Shown: piece by piece, positions 1 to 9,148 of the stretch
How positions within the stretch are numbered: position 1 is the first letter of the stretch
Layout: each line of letters starts with the position of its first letter
Source of the DNA: Rhodococcus pseudokoreensis
GTDB taxonomy: Bacteria; Actinomycetota; Actinomycetes; Mycobacteriales; Mycobacteriaceae
DNA length: 64,000 bases
Assembly: GCF_017068395.1 (NCBI RefSeq)
Contig: NZ_CP070619.1
Coordinates: 5,332,001-5,396,000 of the forward strand
Direction: 5' to 3'
Notes under the pieces: generated by a model
The model's database searches: none
What the model was told of the DNA's origin: nothing
What the model saw: only the letters and a program-made list of their open reading frames with translations
Translations under genes and position numbers: made by a program

Positions 1-136
1 CGTCAAGATCGCCGAAGGACTCGGCGTCCCGGCCTCGCGTGCTACCACCGCAGAGGAGTTGGCGGAGCAGTTCTCCGCCGCGCTCGCCGAGCCCGGCCCA
101 CACCTCATCGAGGCCGTGATTCCGCCGCTGCTCTGA
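1..136 (+). CDS. Thiamine-diphosphate-dependent enzyme, C-terminal end (partial)
   Basis: Only the last 44 codons are in the window, in the frame starting at base 2 and ending with TGA at 134-136. The visible residues include GVPASRATTAEELAEQF and end in GPHLIEAVIPPLL. This is the usual C-terminus of the acetolactate synthase / benzoylformate decarboxylase / oxalyl-CoA decarboxylase superfamily, where the third (TPP-binding) domain closes with a GPxLIEAxxPP strand. The exact enzyme cannot be told from this fragment. It is on the same strand as the catabolic run starting at 338, with 201 bases between, so it may be the last gene of an upstream operon. Substrate and reaction are unknown. Confidence 0.7.
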   Translation, partial: VKIAEGLGVPASRATTAEELAEQFSAALAEPGPHLIEAVIPPLL

Positions 137-337
137 TCGAGCGGCTCTTCGGGCGGAGTCGGCGACGGCCGTCACGGGCGTCGGGTGACGGCGGAATCCG
201 CTGTGCGGAACCGGCTGGAAGGTGCGGCCCATAGTCGCGACCTATTCCAACGTACGACAAGGCGTCTTGGACAGTACTCGGCTGCCGCTCTTGAATTGGT
301 GTACTACCTCACCATTTCCGTCGTCGAAGGAGCGCAG

Positions 338-1327
338 ATGCGTGCATGGCAGATCACCCGGCTGGGGCAACCCGAGGATGCCCTCGAACTTGTCGAGTCC
401 CCCGACAGGGCGCCTGCGGCCGGTGAGGTCGCCGTCCGGGTGGCTGCTGCCGCGTTGGGGTTTCCCGATCTGCTGCTGTGCCGTGGCGAGTACCACGACA
501 AGCCGGAGCTGCCCTTCACCATCGGCGGGGAGGCGGCGGGCACCGTCGTCGAGGTCGGCCCGGATGTAGACGGTGTCGACGTGGGCGACCGGGTGATCGT
601 CACTGCCGGGGAGACTGTCGGCGGCGCGCTGGCCGATCGGCTCGTGGTACCGGTGGATCGGATACTCCCGGCGCCGGACGGGATGCCGCTCGAGCAGGCG
701 GCGGCTTTCTTCGTCGCCTACCAGACGTCGTACATGGCGCTGCTCCGTCGAGCCGGGTTGCGTAGCGGCGAGACGGTACTGGTCCACGGGGCTTCGGGTG
801 GGATCGGGAGCGCCGCCGTGCAGTTGGGCAAGGCGGTCGGGGCGCGGGTGATCGCCGTCGCGGGCGGCCGCGCGAAGACCGAGGTGTGCCGCGGGCTCGG
901 CGCGGACGAGGTCGTCGACCACCGGGAGGAAGATTTCGTCGCGGCCGTGAAGAACCTGACTGACGGGCGTGGCGCCGACGTGATCTACGACTCGGTGGGT
1001 GGGGATGTGTTCGACCGATCCCGGCGGTGCATCGCCGTCGAGGGTCGACTGCTCGTGGTCGGTTTCGCGGGCGGAACCATTCCGCAGTTCGCAGTCAATC
1101 ATGCTTTGCTGAAGAACTATTCGGTGGTCGGGTTCCGTACACGTCCCTTCCGGGACGATCCGGTGTACGTCCGTGAGGTGCATGACGCGCTGTGCGAGTT
1201 TCATTCTCGGGGGCTGGTGTCTCCGCTGGTGGACACGGTCGACTTCGACGGTGTCCCGAAGGCGGTTCGCCGGCTCGGTGAACGAACGGTCGTCGGGCGT
1301 GTGGTGGTACAGATTCCAGATTCGTGA
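338..1327 (+). CDS. NADPH:quinone oxidoreductase-like MDR family protein
   Basis: A 329-residue zinc-independent medium-chain dehydrogenase/reductase of the quinone oxidoreductase / crotonyl-CoA reductase-like group. The N-terminal GroES-like fold contains GFPDLLLCRGEYHDKPELPF and the family signature GGEAAGTVVEVG. The Rossmann motif VHGASGGIGSAAVQLGKAVGA follows near the middle, then the ADEVVDHREEDF region. It lacks the Cys/His set for structural zinc. ATG 338 is chosen because GAAGGAG lies 6 bases upstream and the protein then starts MRAWQITRLGQP, which is typical of the family. A longer open frame back to 185 has no such support. It precedes a double acyl-CoA dehydrogenase by 40 bases, so it probably works in the same pathway, for example reducing an enoyl-CoA or quinone-like intermediate. 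The substrate is unknown. Confidence 0.85.
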   Translation: MRAWQITRLGQPEDALELVESPDRAPAAGEVAVRVAAAALGFPDLLLCRGEYHDKPELPFTIGGEAAGTVVEVGPDVDGVDVGDRVIVTAGETVGGALADRLVVPVDRILPAPDGMPLEQAAAFFVAYQTSYMALLRRAGLRSGETVLVHGASGGIGSAAVQLGKAVGARVIAVAGGRAKTEVCRGLGADEVVDHREEDFVAAVKNLTDGRGADVIYDSVGGDVFDRSRRCIAVEGRLLVVGFAGGTIPQFAVNHALLKNYSVVGFRTRPFRDDPVYVREVHDALCEFHSRGLVSPLVDTVDFDGVPKAVRRLGERTVVGRVVVQIPDS

Positions 1328-1367
1328 ATGATGCTGCGCTACAGCTGATACTACAAGGAGAAGATCT

Positions 1368-3677
1368 ATGAGCTTGACGACGACGGCGGAACATCGTGCG
1401 CTCCGCGACGCGGTTCGGCAGTTCCTCGCCGAGACCAGTGAACCCGCCGAGGTGCTGGCCGTCCAGGAAACCGAACTCGGTTACCGGACCGGGATGTGGG
1501 CCACGATGGCGGAGCAACTCGAACTGCAAGGGATGCTCGTCGACGAGAAGCACGGCGGTTCGGGCGCCGGCATCGGCGATCTCGTCGTGGTGGCCGAGGA
1601 ATTCGGCCGTTTCGCGGCGTGCAGTCCCTTCTTCTCCAGTTCGGTGCTGACCACGCTGGCGATCGCGGACTGTGCCCAGGAGCAGTGGCGCACGGAGCTT
1701 CTGCCCGGCCTCGCGTCGGGCGCTCGCATCGGTTGCCTGGCGTTCGCGGACGCCGACGGGTGGTGGACCGAGGGCTCGGAGCCGGTGCGCGCTCACCGGG
1801 ACAGTTCAAGCTGGCGGCTGGACGGTCGCGCCCACCATGTGATCTTCGGTCACTGCGCCGACTTCGTCGTGGTCGCGGCCCGCGCCGCCGACGGTATCGG
1901 CGTGTTTCTGGTGGATCCAGCGGACCGGGGTGTTCGTCGGACCAGGCAGCCGGTGCTGGATCTGACGCGCCCGCTCACGACCATCACGTTCGACGGCGCC
2001 GAGGCGCATCGGATCAGCGGCGACACCGACGTGTCCGAGGCGCTGTCCGGCGCACTGGACAAGTCACTGGTCGTGCAGGCCGCGGAGAGGGTCGGTGGGG
2101 CTCGCCGGTGCGTCCAACTGACCACCGATTATGCGAAGACCCGCAGTCAGTTCGGCCGGCCAATCGGCGCGAACCAAGCGGTCAAGCACGGACTGGCGGA
2201 CCTGTTCCGTGCACTCGAACCGATCGCCGCTGCCGTCGGTGTCGCCGCGCACGCCGCCGATACCCGAGCCTCGGAGCTGCCGGCACTCGTGAGCCTGCTG
2301 TCCGTCGCGGGAAGTGAGCGGTATCTGCAGATCGCCGGAGAATCCATTCAACTGCACGGCGCGATCGGCTTCACCTGGGAACACGAGACGCACCTGCATC
2401 TCAAGCGGGCGAAGACGGATCAACTCATGTTCGGGTCCTCGACCTGGCACCGCGAGCGTCTGCTCGACGGAGTTCTGGCGACCACGCACACTGGGGCCGA
2501 GGCGCCGGCGCGTGCCGACGAGCCCGCGCCACTCGCGGAACTGCGGGCCGAGGTTCGGGCCTGGCTTGCCGAGCACCACGCCGAGGGCATGCCACTCGAA
2601 TATGCGCAGGAACCGTTCGGCCACCAGGATTCCGATGCGGAGAGGCGCTGGATCGATCTGCTGCGCGAGGGCCGTTGGCTGTGCCTGTCGTGGCCGGTGG
2701 AACACGGCGGCCGGGGGCTGGGGCCGGTCGAGAACCTGGTCGTGGAGGAGGAGTTCGCCCGCGCGCGCCTCCGGCGGCCGCATCTCGGGATGGGTGAGAG
2801 CCTGCTCGCGCCCGCGTTGCTGGAGCACGGGACGGAGGAGCAGAAGCGACGGTTCCTGCCGCGCATTCTGTCGGGTCAGGACACCTGGTGCCAGGGGTTC
2901 TCCGAACCCGAGTGCGGATCCGACCTGGCCTCGCTCCGTACCGGTGGAACCGTGGTCGGCGACGAGCTGCGGATCACCGGCGAGAAGATCTGGACCAGCT
3001 ACGGTGACCAGGCAAACATGATGTTCCTCCTGTGCCGCACCGATCGGGAGGCGCCGAGGCACCGAGGCATCTCCTACGTGCTCGTTCCGATGACGGACAA
3101 CGGCATCGATGTGGATCCCATCAAAAGGCCGTCGGGTGACAGCGGGTTCGCGCAGGAACGGATCGCGGACGCCCGCGCGCCACTGAGCAACGTTGTGGGC
3201 GGCCTCGGGAACGGCTGGAAGGTCGCGATGACGACACTCGGCGCCGAACGGGCGGGCCAGGCGGCGACGCAGTACGTCGGATATCGCCACGAACTCGGTG
3301 TGCTGGTGGAGAAACTCGAGAAAGTCGGTCGGCTCGGCGATGCGATCGTCCGGCAGCGGCTCGCGGAACTCGCGATCGAAGTCGAGCTCATGCGCGCCGT
3401 CGGTTCCGTGATCGGTGCCCGAGTCGCGGTGGGGCAATCTGTGGAGGAGTTGCTGGCGATCGACAAGGTCAACTGGTCGGAATACCACTGCACCTTCGGT
3501 TCGACGGCCCTCGAGCTTATCGGCGCGTCCGCCCTGATTCGTCCCGAGGGCGACGGCTACCCGCTCGATGCGCTGCAGCGCGTGTTCCTCGAGAGCCGTG
3601 GCCGCCGGATTGCCCGTGGGTCGAATCAGATTCAGCGAAACATCATCGGCGAGCGCGTCCTGGGGTTGCCTCGGTAG
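1368..3677 (+). CDS. Two-domain (fused) acyl-CoA dehydrogenase
   Basis: At 769 residues this is twice the usual FadE length, because two acyl-CoA dehydrogenase units are joined by a linker at about residues 370-386. The N-terminal half keeps the helical fold (AAERVGGARRC, then LHGAIGFTWEHETHLHLKRAK). It lacks the (M/S)TEPxxGSD and TWISN-type FAD-contact motifs and has no base-bearing C-terminal signature, so it looks non-catalytic. The C-terminal half has SEPECGSDLASLR, GEKIWTSYGDQAN and a Glu in TLGAER (E627), at the position used by isovaleryl-CoA dehydrogenase. The MCAD-type base position carries Arg instead (R750 in ARGSNQIQR). This resembles mycobacterial fused FadE proteins such as FadE34, where one half is structural. 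RBS AAGGAG sits 7 bases before ATG 1368. The substrate is unknown; polycyclic or branched acyl-CoA is plausible. Confidence 0.87.
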   Translation: MSLTTTAEHRALRDAVRQFLAETSEPAEVLAVQETELGYRTGMWATMAEQLELQGMLVDEKHGGSGAGIGDLVVVAEEFGRFAACSPFFSSSVLTTLAIADCAQEQWRTELLPGLASGARIGCLAFADADGWWTEGSEPVRAHRDSSSWRLDGRAHHVIFGHCADFVVVAARAADGIGVFLVDPADRGVRRTRQPVLDLTRPLTTITFDGAEAHRISGDTDVSEALSGALDKSLVVQAAERVGGARRCVQLTTDYAKTRSQFGRPIGANQAVKHGLADLFRALEPIAAAVGVAAHAADTRASELPALVSLLSVAGSERYLQIAGESIQLHGAIGFTWEHETHLHLKRAKTDQLMFGSSTWHRERLLDGVLATTHTGAEAPARADEPAPLAELRAEVRAWLAEHHAEGMPLEYAQEPFGHQDSDAERRWIDLLREGRWLCLSWPVEHGGRGLGPVENLVVEEEFARARLRRPHLGMGESLLAPALLEHGTEEQKRRFLPRILSGQDTWCQGFSEPECGSDLASLRTGGTVVGDELRITGEKIWTSYGDQANMMFLLCRTDREAPRHRGISYVLVPMTDNGIDVDPIKRPSGDSGFAQERIADARAPLSNVVGGLGNGWKVAMTTLGAERAGQAATQYVGYRHELGVLVEKLEKVGRLGDAIVRQRLAELAIEVELMRAVGSVIGARVAVGQSVEELLAIDKVNWSEYHCTFGSTALELIGASALIRPEGDGYPLDALQRVFLESRGRRIARGSNQIQRNIIGERVLGLPR

Positions 3678-3788
3678 CCGGTAACCTCGCCCGCACCGAC
3701 AGTGAGTCCAGCCGCAGATCCGGGCATTTCCGGTCTACCGCACAGCGGGCACAATTGACGGCATCGATCGAGAGAGCAGGTGCGGGCG

Positions 3789-5426
3789 ATGAGCTGGTAC
3801 GACGACAGGCCGTGGTTGAAGCACTACGACCATATCGCGCAGCCGGTGGCGCCGCCGCGTACCACGACGCAGATGCTCTCAGAGGCGGTGGCGTCGTCGC
3901 CGGACGGTCCGGCGGTGAACTATCTCGGGGCGACCCTGACCTACCGGGATGTCGACGAACTCAGCGACGGTATCGCCGACTACCTGTGTGAGCGGGGGTT
4001 CCGTCCCGGCGACAGGCTGGGCCTGTATCTGCAGAACGTCCCACAGTTCGTGCTCGCCGTCTTCGGGGCGTGGAAGGCCGGCGGCGTTGTGGTCCCTCTC
4101 AATCCGATGTATCGGGACGAACTCGTTCACATCTTCGCCGATGCGGAGGTGACGGCGCTGGTCTGCGGGGAGAGCGAGTGGGCGGACCGCGTCGGCCTGC
4201 GCGCCGGGGAGGCGGGCGTTCGGATAGTTCTCACCGCGAGCGAACTCGATCTGCAGACGACGGACGACCCGCGGTTGTTCGCGGGCCGCGAACGCATCCG
4301 CAGCCGGGGTATCGCCGACTTGCTGGAGGTGGCGACGTCGCGGGCGGGCAGGAAGATCGTCGACCCGGGGCTGCACCCCGGCAGCGTTGCGCTCGTCTCG
4401 TACACCTCCGGGACCAGCGGACGTTCCAAGGGGGCCACGAACACGCACGGGAACCTCACCGCCAATGGTTCCAACCTGCGCCTACTGTCCCGTGTTCCCT
4501 CCGGTGCGCCGATCTTCGCGTTGGCTCCGCTGTTCCACATCACCGGCATGGTCGGTCAGTTGCTGAACGCGGTCGATCTGGCGAGCCCACTCGTGCTGGC
4601 GTACCGCTTCGAGCCGGGTGTGGTGCTCGACGTCCTGCGGCGTGAGCGTCCCGCCTACATGGTCGGACCGTCAACCGCCTATATGGCCCTGATGTCGCAT
4701 CCAGCGTTCTCGCGCGACGCGTTTAGCTCGTTCCGGACCGTCGCCTCGGGTGGTGCCCCCTTGCCGCCCACGGTGGTGGAACGTTTCCGGGACGCGACCG
4801 GGCTCTACCTCCGCAACGGCTACGGCCTCACCGAATCGACCGCGGCGACGTCGGTCGTACCCCTGGGAGGCGAAGCTCCGGTCGATCCGGACTCGGGCAC
4901 GCTGTCCGTCGGGTTGCCGCTTCCGGCCGCGCTGGTACGGATCGTGGACGAGCATCGTCACGATCTGGGGCCCGGCGAGATCGGAGAGATCACGGTCGAG
5001 GGGCCGATGGTGGTGCCCGCGTACTGGAATCTGCCGGACGCGACGTCGCAGTCGATACCGAACGGCCGTTTGTATACCGGTGACGTGGGCTTCATGGACG
5101 CGGACGGTTGGTTGTACGTCGTGGACCGCAAGAAGGACATGATCAACGCGTCGGGGTTCAAGGTGTGGCCGCGTGAGGTCGAGGACGTGCTCTACCAGCA
5201 TCCGGCGGTGCGGGAGGCCGCCGTCGTCGGAGTGCCGGACGACTACCGCGGCGAAACTGTCGCGGCGTTCGTCAGTCTGCGGCCGGGGCAGGCCGTCGAG
5301 CCTGAACAGGTGATGTCGTTCTGCCGGGAGCGGTTGGCCGCGTACAAGGCGCCACGGTCGGTGGAGGTGCTCGAGGAATTGCCGAAGACAGCCAGTGGAA
5401 AGATTCTTCGTCGTGAGATGCGTTGA
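3789..5426 (+). CDS. AMP-dependent acyl-CoA synthetase (FadD-like)
   Basis: A 545-residue ANL-superfamily ligase that activates a carboxylic acid to its CoA thioester through an acyl-adenylate. The phosphate-binding loop SYTSGTSGRSKG is at about 204-215. It is followed by NGYGLTESTAATS, then YTGDVGFMDADGWLYVVDRKKDMI, reduced here to its hinge part VVDRKKDMINASG. The C-terminal catalytic lysine is K538 in KTASGKILRREMR. ATG 3789 is preferred because AGAGCAGG lies 8 bases upstream; a GTG at 3780 is in frame but overlaps that site. The gene follows the double dehydrogenase by about 110 bases and precedes an MFS carrier. The group fits uptake, activation and oxidation of one carboxylic acid, whose identity is not visible. 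Confidence 0.88.
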   Translation: MSWYDDRPWLKHYDHIAQPVAPPRTTTQMLSEAVASSPDGPAVNYLGATLTYRDVDELSDGIADYLCERGFRPGDRLGLYLQNVPQFVLAVFGAWKAGGVVVPLNPMYRDELVHIFADAEVTALVCGESEWADRVGLRAGEAGVRIVLTASELDLQTTDDPRLFAGRERIRSRGIADLLEVATSRAGRKIVDPGLHPGSVALVSYTSGTSGRSKGATNTHGNLTANGSNLRLLSRVPSGAPIFALAPLFHITGMVGQLLNAVDLASPLVLAYRFEPGVVLDVLRRERPAYMVGPSTAYMALMSHPAFSRDAFSSFRTVASGGAPLPPTVVERFRDATGLYLRNGYGLTESTAATSVVPLGGEAPVDPDSGTLSVGLPLPAALVRIVDEHRHDLGPGEIGEITVEGPMVVPAYWNLPDATSQSIPNGRLYTGDVGFMDADGWLYVVDRKKDMINASGFKVWPREVEDVLYQHPAVREAAVVGVPDDYRGETVAAFVSLRPGQAVEPEQVMSFCRERLAAYKAPRSVEVLEELPKTASGKILRREMR

Positions 5427-5579
5427 TGGGCAGACGCGTTCGGAAGTTCACTTGTCTACTGCCAGGCATATGATCTGTCGATTGCCGGAATAGGGGTCCA
5501 GTCTTTGCTCTCTGTGACCCATGCCATTTGAATTGACTCTCATGAGTGCAATCACAGCCGCCGAGATGGAGATCTCCTC

Positions 5580-7010
5580 ATGACTGTCACCAACGGCCCG
5601 AATCGTGCGGGCAAATCCGAGGTTGAAATGACCGAGGCAACCCATCCGGTGGGAACCCGAACAGCACGTACCGCGTGGAGCATCACGTTTCTCGTGATGA
5701 TCCTGCAAACGGTGAACTTCGCCGACAAGGCGGTGCTCGGCATCGTCGCTCGCCCGCTTTCGGAGGACCTGGGCCTGTCGAACGCCGACATCGGGTTGCT
5801 CGGCAGCACCTTTTACGTTCTGTTCGTCGTGACCGGCCTGCTGGGAGGGTTCATCGCCGATCGGGTGAAGATCGTCTGGATACTCCTGGCGATGGCTCTG
5901 CTCTGGTCGCTGGTGCAGATCCCGATTCTGCTGGTCGGTACGTTCGGGGCGTTGATCGTCAGCCGGGTACTGCTGGGTGCCGCCGAAGGTCCGGCTTCGT
6001 CGCTCGCGAACGTGGCGGTGTTCGGATGGTTCCCGAAGAGCAAACGCGGACTGCCCTCCGCCGTGGTCACGTCCGGTTCGTCGCTGGCCAAGATTCTCAT
6101 GGCGCCCGCACTCACGCTCGTCGTTGCCGCGTACGGCTGGAAGTCGGCGTTCTTCACGATGATGGTCGTCGGCGTGGTCTGGGCGGCGGTGTGGCTGGTG
6201 GTCGGCAAGGACGGCCCCTACTCGGTCAACACGGCCCGTGAGCGTGCGAAGGCGGCCGACACCGACAGGGTGAAGCGGGTGAGCATCCTCCGGATCGCGG
6301 CGCTGCCGACTTTCTGGGGCGGGGTGCTCGGCATGTTCGCCATCTACGGCATGGTCGCGGTGATCCTGACCTGGCTTCCGTCGTATTTCGAGCAGGGCCT
6401 CGGCTACAGCAGGGTCAACTCCGGGCTGCTCTTCGCGCTGCCCAGCGTCACGAGCATGGCAGCGATGCTGTTGAGCTCCTACGTCACGGACCGTCTGGCC
6501 GGACGAGGTACCACGGTGCGTGTCTCGCGCGGTCTCGTGTCCGCTGTCGCGTTGTTCGTGTGTGGTGCCTGCCTGGCCGCGATCCCGTACGCGACCAGTT
6601 CCTGGATCGCCGTGGTTCTGGTGGTCACGGGTTACGGCGTCGGCGTGGCGACCTTCCCCCTGATGTTCGTCGCCGTTACCCACATCAGCCCGGAGCGCCA
6701 GGTCGCGTCGACCCTGGGTGTGTTCGTCGCGTTGTTTCAGACCTCCGGAATTCTGGCCCCCTGGCTCACCGGCCACCTCGTGGACGCGGCATCGAGTCCG
6801 ATCGACGGGTACACGACGGCCTTCCAGATCTTCGGCGTGGTGGCGATCGCCGGTGCCGTGGTGATGTTCCTGACGGTCGACCCGGAGCGCGATCGTGCGC
6901 GAGTTGCGGCGATCGATCCACTGACCAACGCCGATGGTGAGGCCGAGGACGAGGAGCTGCTAGCGGTGGCGCGCGACGAGGACTCCGGACGCGGACCGGA
7001 AGGCCTGTGA
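5580..7010 (+). CDS. MFS transporter, aromatic/organic-acid type
   Basis: A 476-residue major facilitator with about 12 membrane segments. It starts after a short soluble N-terminus with TVNFADKAVLGIVARPLSEDLGL, then the loop LLGGFIADRVKI. The central part has WLPSYFEQGLGYSRVNSG, and the last helices precede an acidic C-terminal tail (ADGEAEDEELLAVARDEDS). It is a close paralogue in organisation to the carrier at 18367-19722 (both have xxDKAVLGIxAxPL and VAIVLTWLPSYFE-like segments). The start ATG 5580 has GGAG 8 bases upstream; ATG 5628 is an alternative. Its place between an acyl-CoA ligase and a FadB-like enzyme suggests uptake of the acid degraded by this cluster. Confidence 0.86.
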   Translation: MTVTNGPNRAGKSEVEMTEATHPVGTRTARTAWSITFLVMILQTVNFADKAVLGIVARPLSEDLGLSNADIGLLGSTFYVLFVVTGLLGGFIADRVKIVWILLAMALLWSLVQIPILLVGTFGALIVSRVLLGAAEGPASSLANVAVFGWFPKSKRGLPSAVVTSGSSLAKILMAPALTLVVAAYGWKSAFFTMMVVGVVWAAVWLVVGKDGPYSVNTARERAKAADTDRVKRVSILRIAALPTFWGGVLGMFAIYGMVAVILTWLPSYFEQGLGYSRVNSGLLFALPSVTSMAAMLLSSYVTDRLAGRGTTVRVSRGLVSAVALFVCGACLAAIPYATSSWIAVVLVVTGYGVGVATFPLMFVAVTHISPERQVASTLGVFVALFQTSGILAPWLTGHLVDAASSPIDGYTTAFQIFGVVAIAGAVVMFLTVDPERDRARVAAIDPLTNADGEAEDEELLAVARDEDSGRGPEGL

Positions 7011-7066
7011 GCCGAGGCCCCGCTTGCTCGATACCCCCTCCGTTTCCTTCTTCTCGAAAGGTTTTC

Positions 7067-9130
7067 ATGTCCACCCAGTACAGCGTCGCCGGCAGCGTCG
7101 CGATCATCCGCCTCGACAATCCGCCGGTGAACGGACTCGGACTCTCGACCAGGCAGGGGATCCTGCGTGACCTCACGCGCGCTCTCGACGCCCCCGAGGT
7201 CGAGTCGATCGTGTTGACCGGCAACGGTAAGTTCTTCTCCGCCGGTGCCGACATCTCGGAATTCGGCACATCCAAGTCCTCGACAGAGCCGTCGCTGCGC
7301 ACAGTGATCGAGGCGCTGGAGGATTCGACCAAACCGGTTGTCGCGGCCCTGGAGGGGACGTGTTTCGGCGGTGGTCTCGAACTCGCGCTGGGCGCCCACT
7401 ACCGGGTCGCGGCGAAGTCCGCGAAAGTCGGCCTGCCGGAGGTGAAGCTGGGGTTGGTGCCCGGCGCCGGTGGCACACAGCGACTGCCTCGGGTGTTGAA
7501 GGTGCGGACCGCGGCCGACATGATCACCGGTGGATCGCCCCGCACGGCCGGTGCGCTGGCCGCCGAACCGGGTCAGCGGTTGTTCGATCGTGTGGTCGAT
7601 TCCGATACCGTAATCGCTGCAATGCAGTTCGCCGACGAGACGGTTCCGTCGGGTAAGCGTCCGCGGATCCGGGACCTCGAGGTGGCCGGGAGCGAGGACC
7701 TCGGAGCGTTGCGCGCGCAGCTGACCAAGCGGAGCCGCGGGTTCGCCGCCCCGCTGGTTGCGCTCGACCTCGTCGAGAAGGCACGCTCCGTCTCATTCGC
7801 CGAGGGCCTCGACGCCGAGCACACCGCGTTCCTCCAATTGGTGGGCGGCGATCAGTCGGCAGCGCTGCGGCATGCGTTCTTCGCGGAACGGACCGCCCGG
7901 AAAATTCCGGGGCTTGCCGCCGACACGGCGGCCCGGCCGGTGCAGAAGGTGGCGGTGGTCGGTGCCGGCACCATGGGCGGTGGCATCGCCATGAACTTCC
8001 TCAACGCAGGTATCCCGGTCACCGTGCTCGAGACCGCGCAGGAACCGCTCGACCGCGGTCTCGCCACGATTCGCCGCAACTATCAGGCACAGGTGGACAA
8101 AGGGAAGCTGACCCCCGAGGCCATGGAGACGCGCATGGGGCTGCTCCGCCCCACCGTCGACTACGCCGATCTCGCGGACTGCGACCTGGCCATCGAGGCC
8201 GTGTTCGAGGACATGGACGTCAAGCGTGCGGTATTCACCAATCTGGACCAGGTGCTGAAGCCCGGTGCGATTCTCGCGTCCAACACGTCGACGCTCGACG
8301 TCGACACCATCGCCGAATTTACGTCCAGGCCTGCCGATGTCGTCGGGATGCACTTCTTCAGCCCCGCGAACGTGATGACCTTGCTCGAGATCGTGCGCGC
8401 AGACAAGACCGCCGACGAGGTTCTCGCGACCGCGTCGGACGTCGGGCAGCGGATCGGCAAGGTCACGGTCGTGTCCGGAGTGTGCGACGGGTTCATCGGC
8501 AATCGGATGCTGGCCCGGTATCGGCGGGCCGCCAACGTTCTTCTCGAGGCGGGAGCGTCCCCGGAACAGATCGACTCCGCCATCGAGGGTTTCGGGTACG
8601 CGATGGGACCGTTCCGGGTAGGCGACCTGGCCGGCGGCGACATCGGGTGGGCGATCCGCAAGCGCCGCTACGCCGAGAACCCGGACATGCCGCGAGACGA
8701 GATTTCGGACCGGCTGTGCGAGATGGGAAGATTCGGGCAGAAGGCGGGAGCCGGATGGTACGACTACGAGCCCGGTCGTCGTAACGCCATCCCGAGCCCC
8801 GTCGTGGCGGAAGTGCTCGAGGCCTACCACCGGGAGAAGGGCACTCGGCGGCAGGAATTCTCTCCCGAGGAGATCGTGCAACGACTGGTCTTCGCGCTCG
8901 TCGACGAGGGCGCCAGAATTCTCGACGAGGGAATCGCGTTGCGCGCCTCCGACATCGACGTGGTGTATCTGGCGGGATACGGCTTCCCCCGGCATCGCGG
9001 CGGGCCGATGTTCTACGCCGACACCGTCGGGCTCGCCACGGTCGAGGACGCTCTGCGGACGTTCGACGCGGGCATCGAACCCGCACCCCTGCTGACGCGA
9101 TTGGCGAAGGAAGGCAAGACCTTCAACTGA
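7067..9130 (+). CDS. Enoyl-CoA hydratase / 3-hydroxyacyl-CoA dehydrogenase fusion (FadB-like)
   Basis: A 687-residue multifunctional beta-oxidation enzyme. Residues 1-180 are a crotonase domain, with the oxyanion segment FSAGADISEFG and the two catalytic Glu regions CFGGGLELALG and PEVKLGLVPGAGGTQRLPR. The NAD-binding domain begins with VVGAGTMGGGIAMNF (GxGxxG at about 299-304), followed by MHFFSPANVM with the catalytic His. Two C-terminal 3-hydroxyacyl-CoA dehydrogenase domains follow (GFGYAMGPFRVGDLAGGDIGW; YGFPRHRGGPMFYAD). It hydrates an S-type enoyl-CoA and oxidises the 3-hydroxyacyl-CoA. The size and order match the peroxisomal bifunctional / FadJ type. ATG 7067 has GAAAGG 5 bases upstream; an in-frame GTG at 7007 overlapping the carrier is less likely. 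It ends the plus-strand run, 18 bases before a convergent LysR gene. Confidence 0.9.
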   Translation: MSTQYSVAGSVAIIRLDNPPVNGLGLSTRQGILRDLTRALDAPEVESIVLTGNGKFFSAGADISEFGTSKSSTEPSLRTVIEALEDSTKPVVAALEGTCFGGGLELALGAHYRVAAKSAKVGLPEVKLGLVPGAGGTQRLPRVLKVRTAADMITGGSPRTAGALAAEPGQRLFDRVVDSDTVIAAMQFADETVPSGKRPRIRDLEVAGSEDLGALRAQLTKRSRGFAAPLVALDLVEKARSVSFAEGLDAEHTAFLQLVGGDQSAALRHAFFAERTARKIPGLAADTAARPVQKVAVVGAGTMGGGIAMNFLNAGIPVTVLETAQEPLDRGLATIRRNYQAQVDKGKLTPEAMETRMGLLRPTVDYADLADCDLAIEAVFEDMDVKRAVFTNLDQVLKPGAILASNTSTLDVDTIAEFTSRPADVVGMHFFSPANVMTLLEIVRADKTADEVLATASDVGQRIGKVTVVSGVCDGFIGNRMLARYRRAANVLLEAGASPEQIDSAIEGFGYAMGPFRVGDLAGGDIGWAIRKRRYAENPDMPRDEISDRLCEMGRFGQKAGAGWYDYEPGRRNAIPSPVVAEVLEAYHREKGTRRQEFSPEEIVQRLVFALVDEGARILDEGIALRASDIDVVYLAGYGFPRHRGGPMFYADTVGLATVEDALRTFDAGIEPAPLLTRLAKEGKTFN

Positions 9131-9148
9131 CACCGGAGTGCGGCGGCC

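Noticed and set aside
185..337. N-terminal extension of the quinone-reductase-like protein
   Set aside because: The family starts at MRAWQ, and ATG 338 has a good ribosome-binding site.
5448..6776. A 442-codon minus-strand frame opposite the MFS gene
   Set aside because: It is His/Gln/Asp-rich antisense of membrane-protein codons with no motif, and it extends over the intergenic region without a start site.
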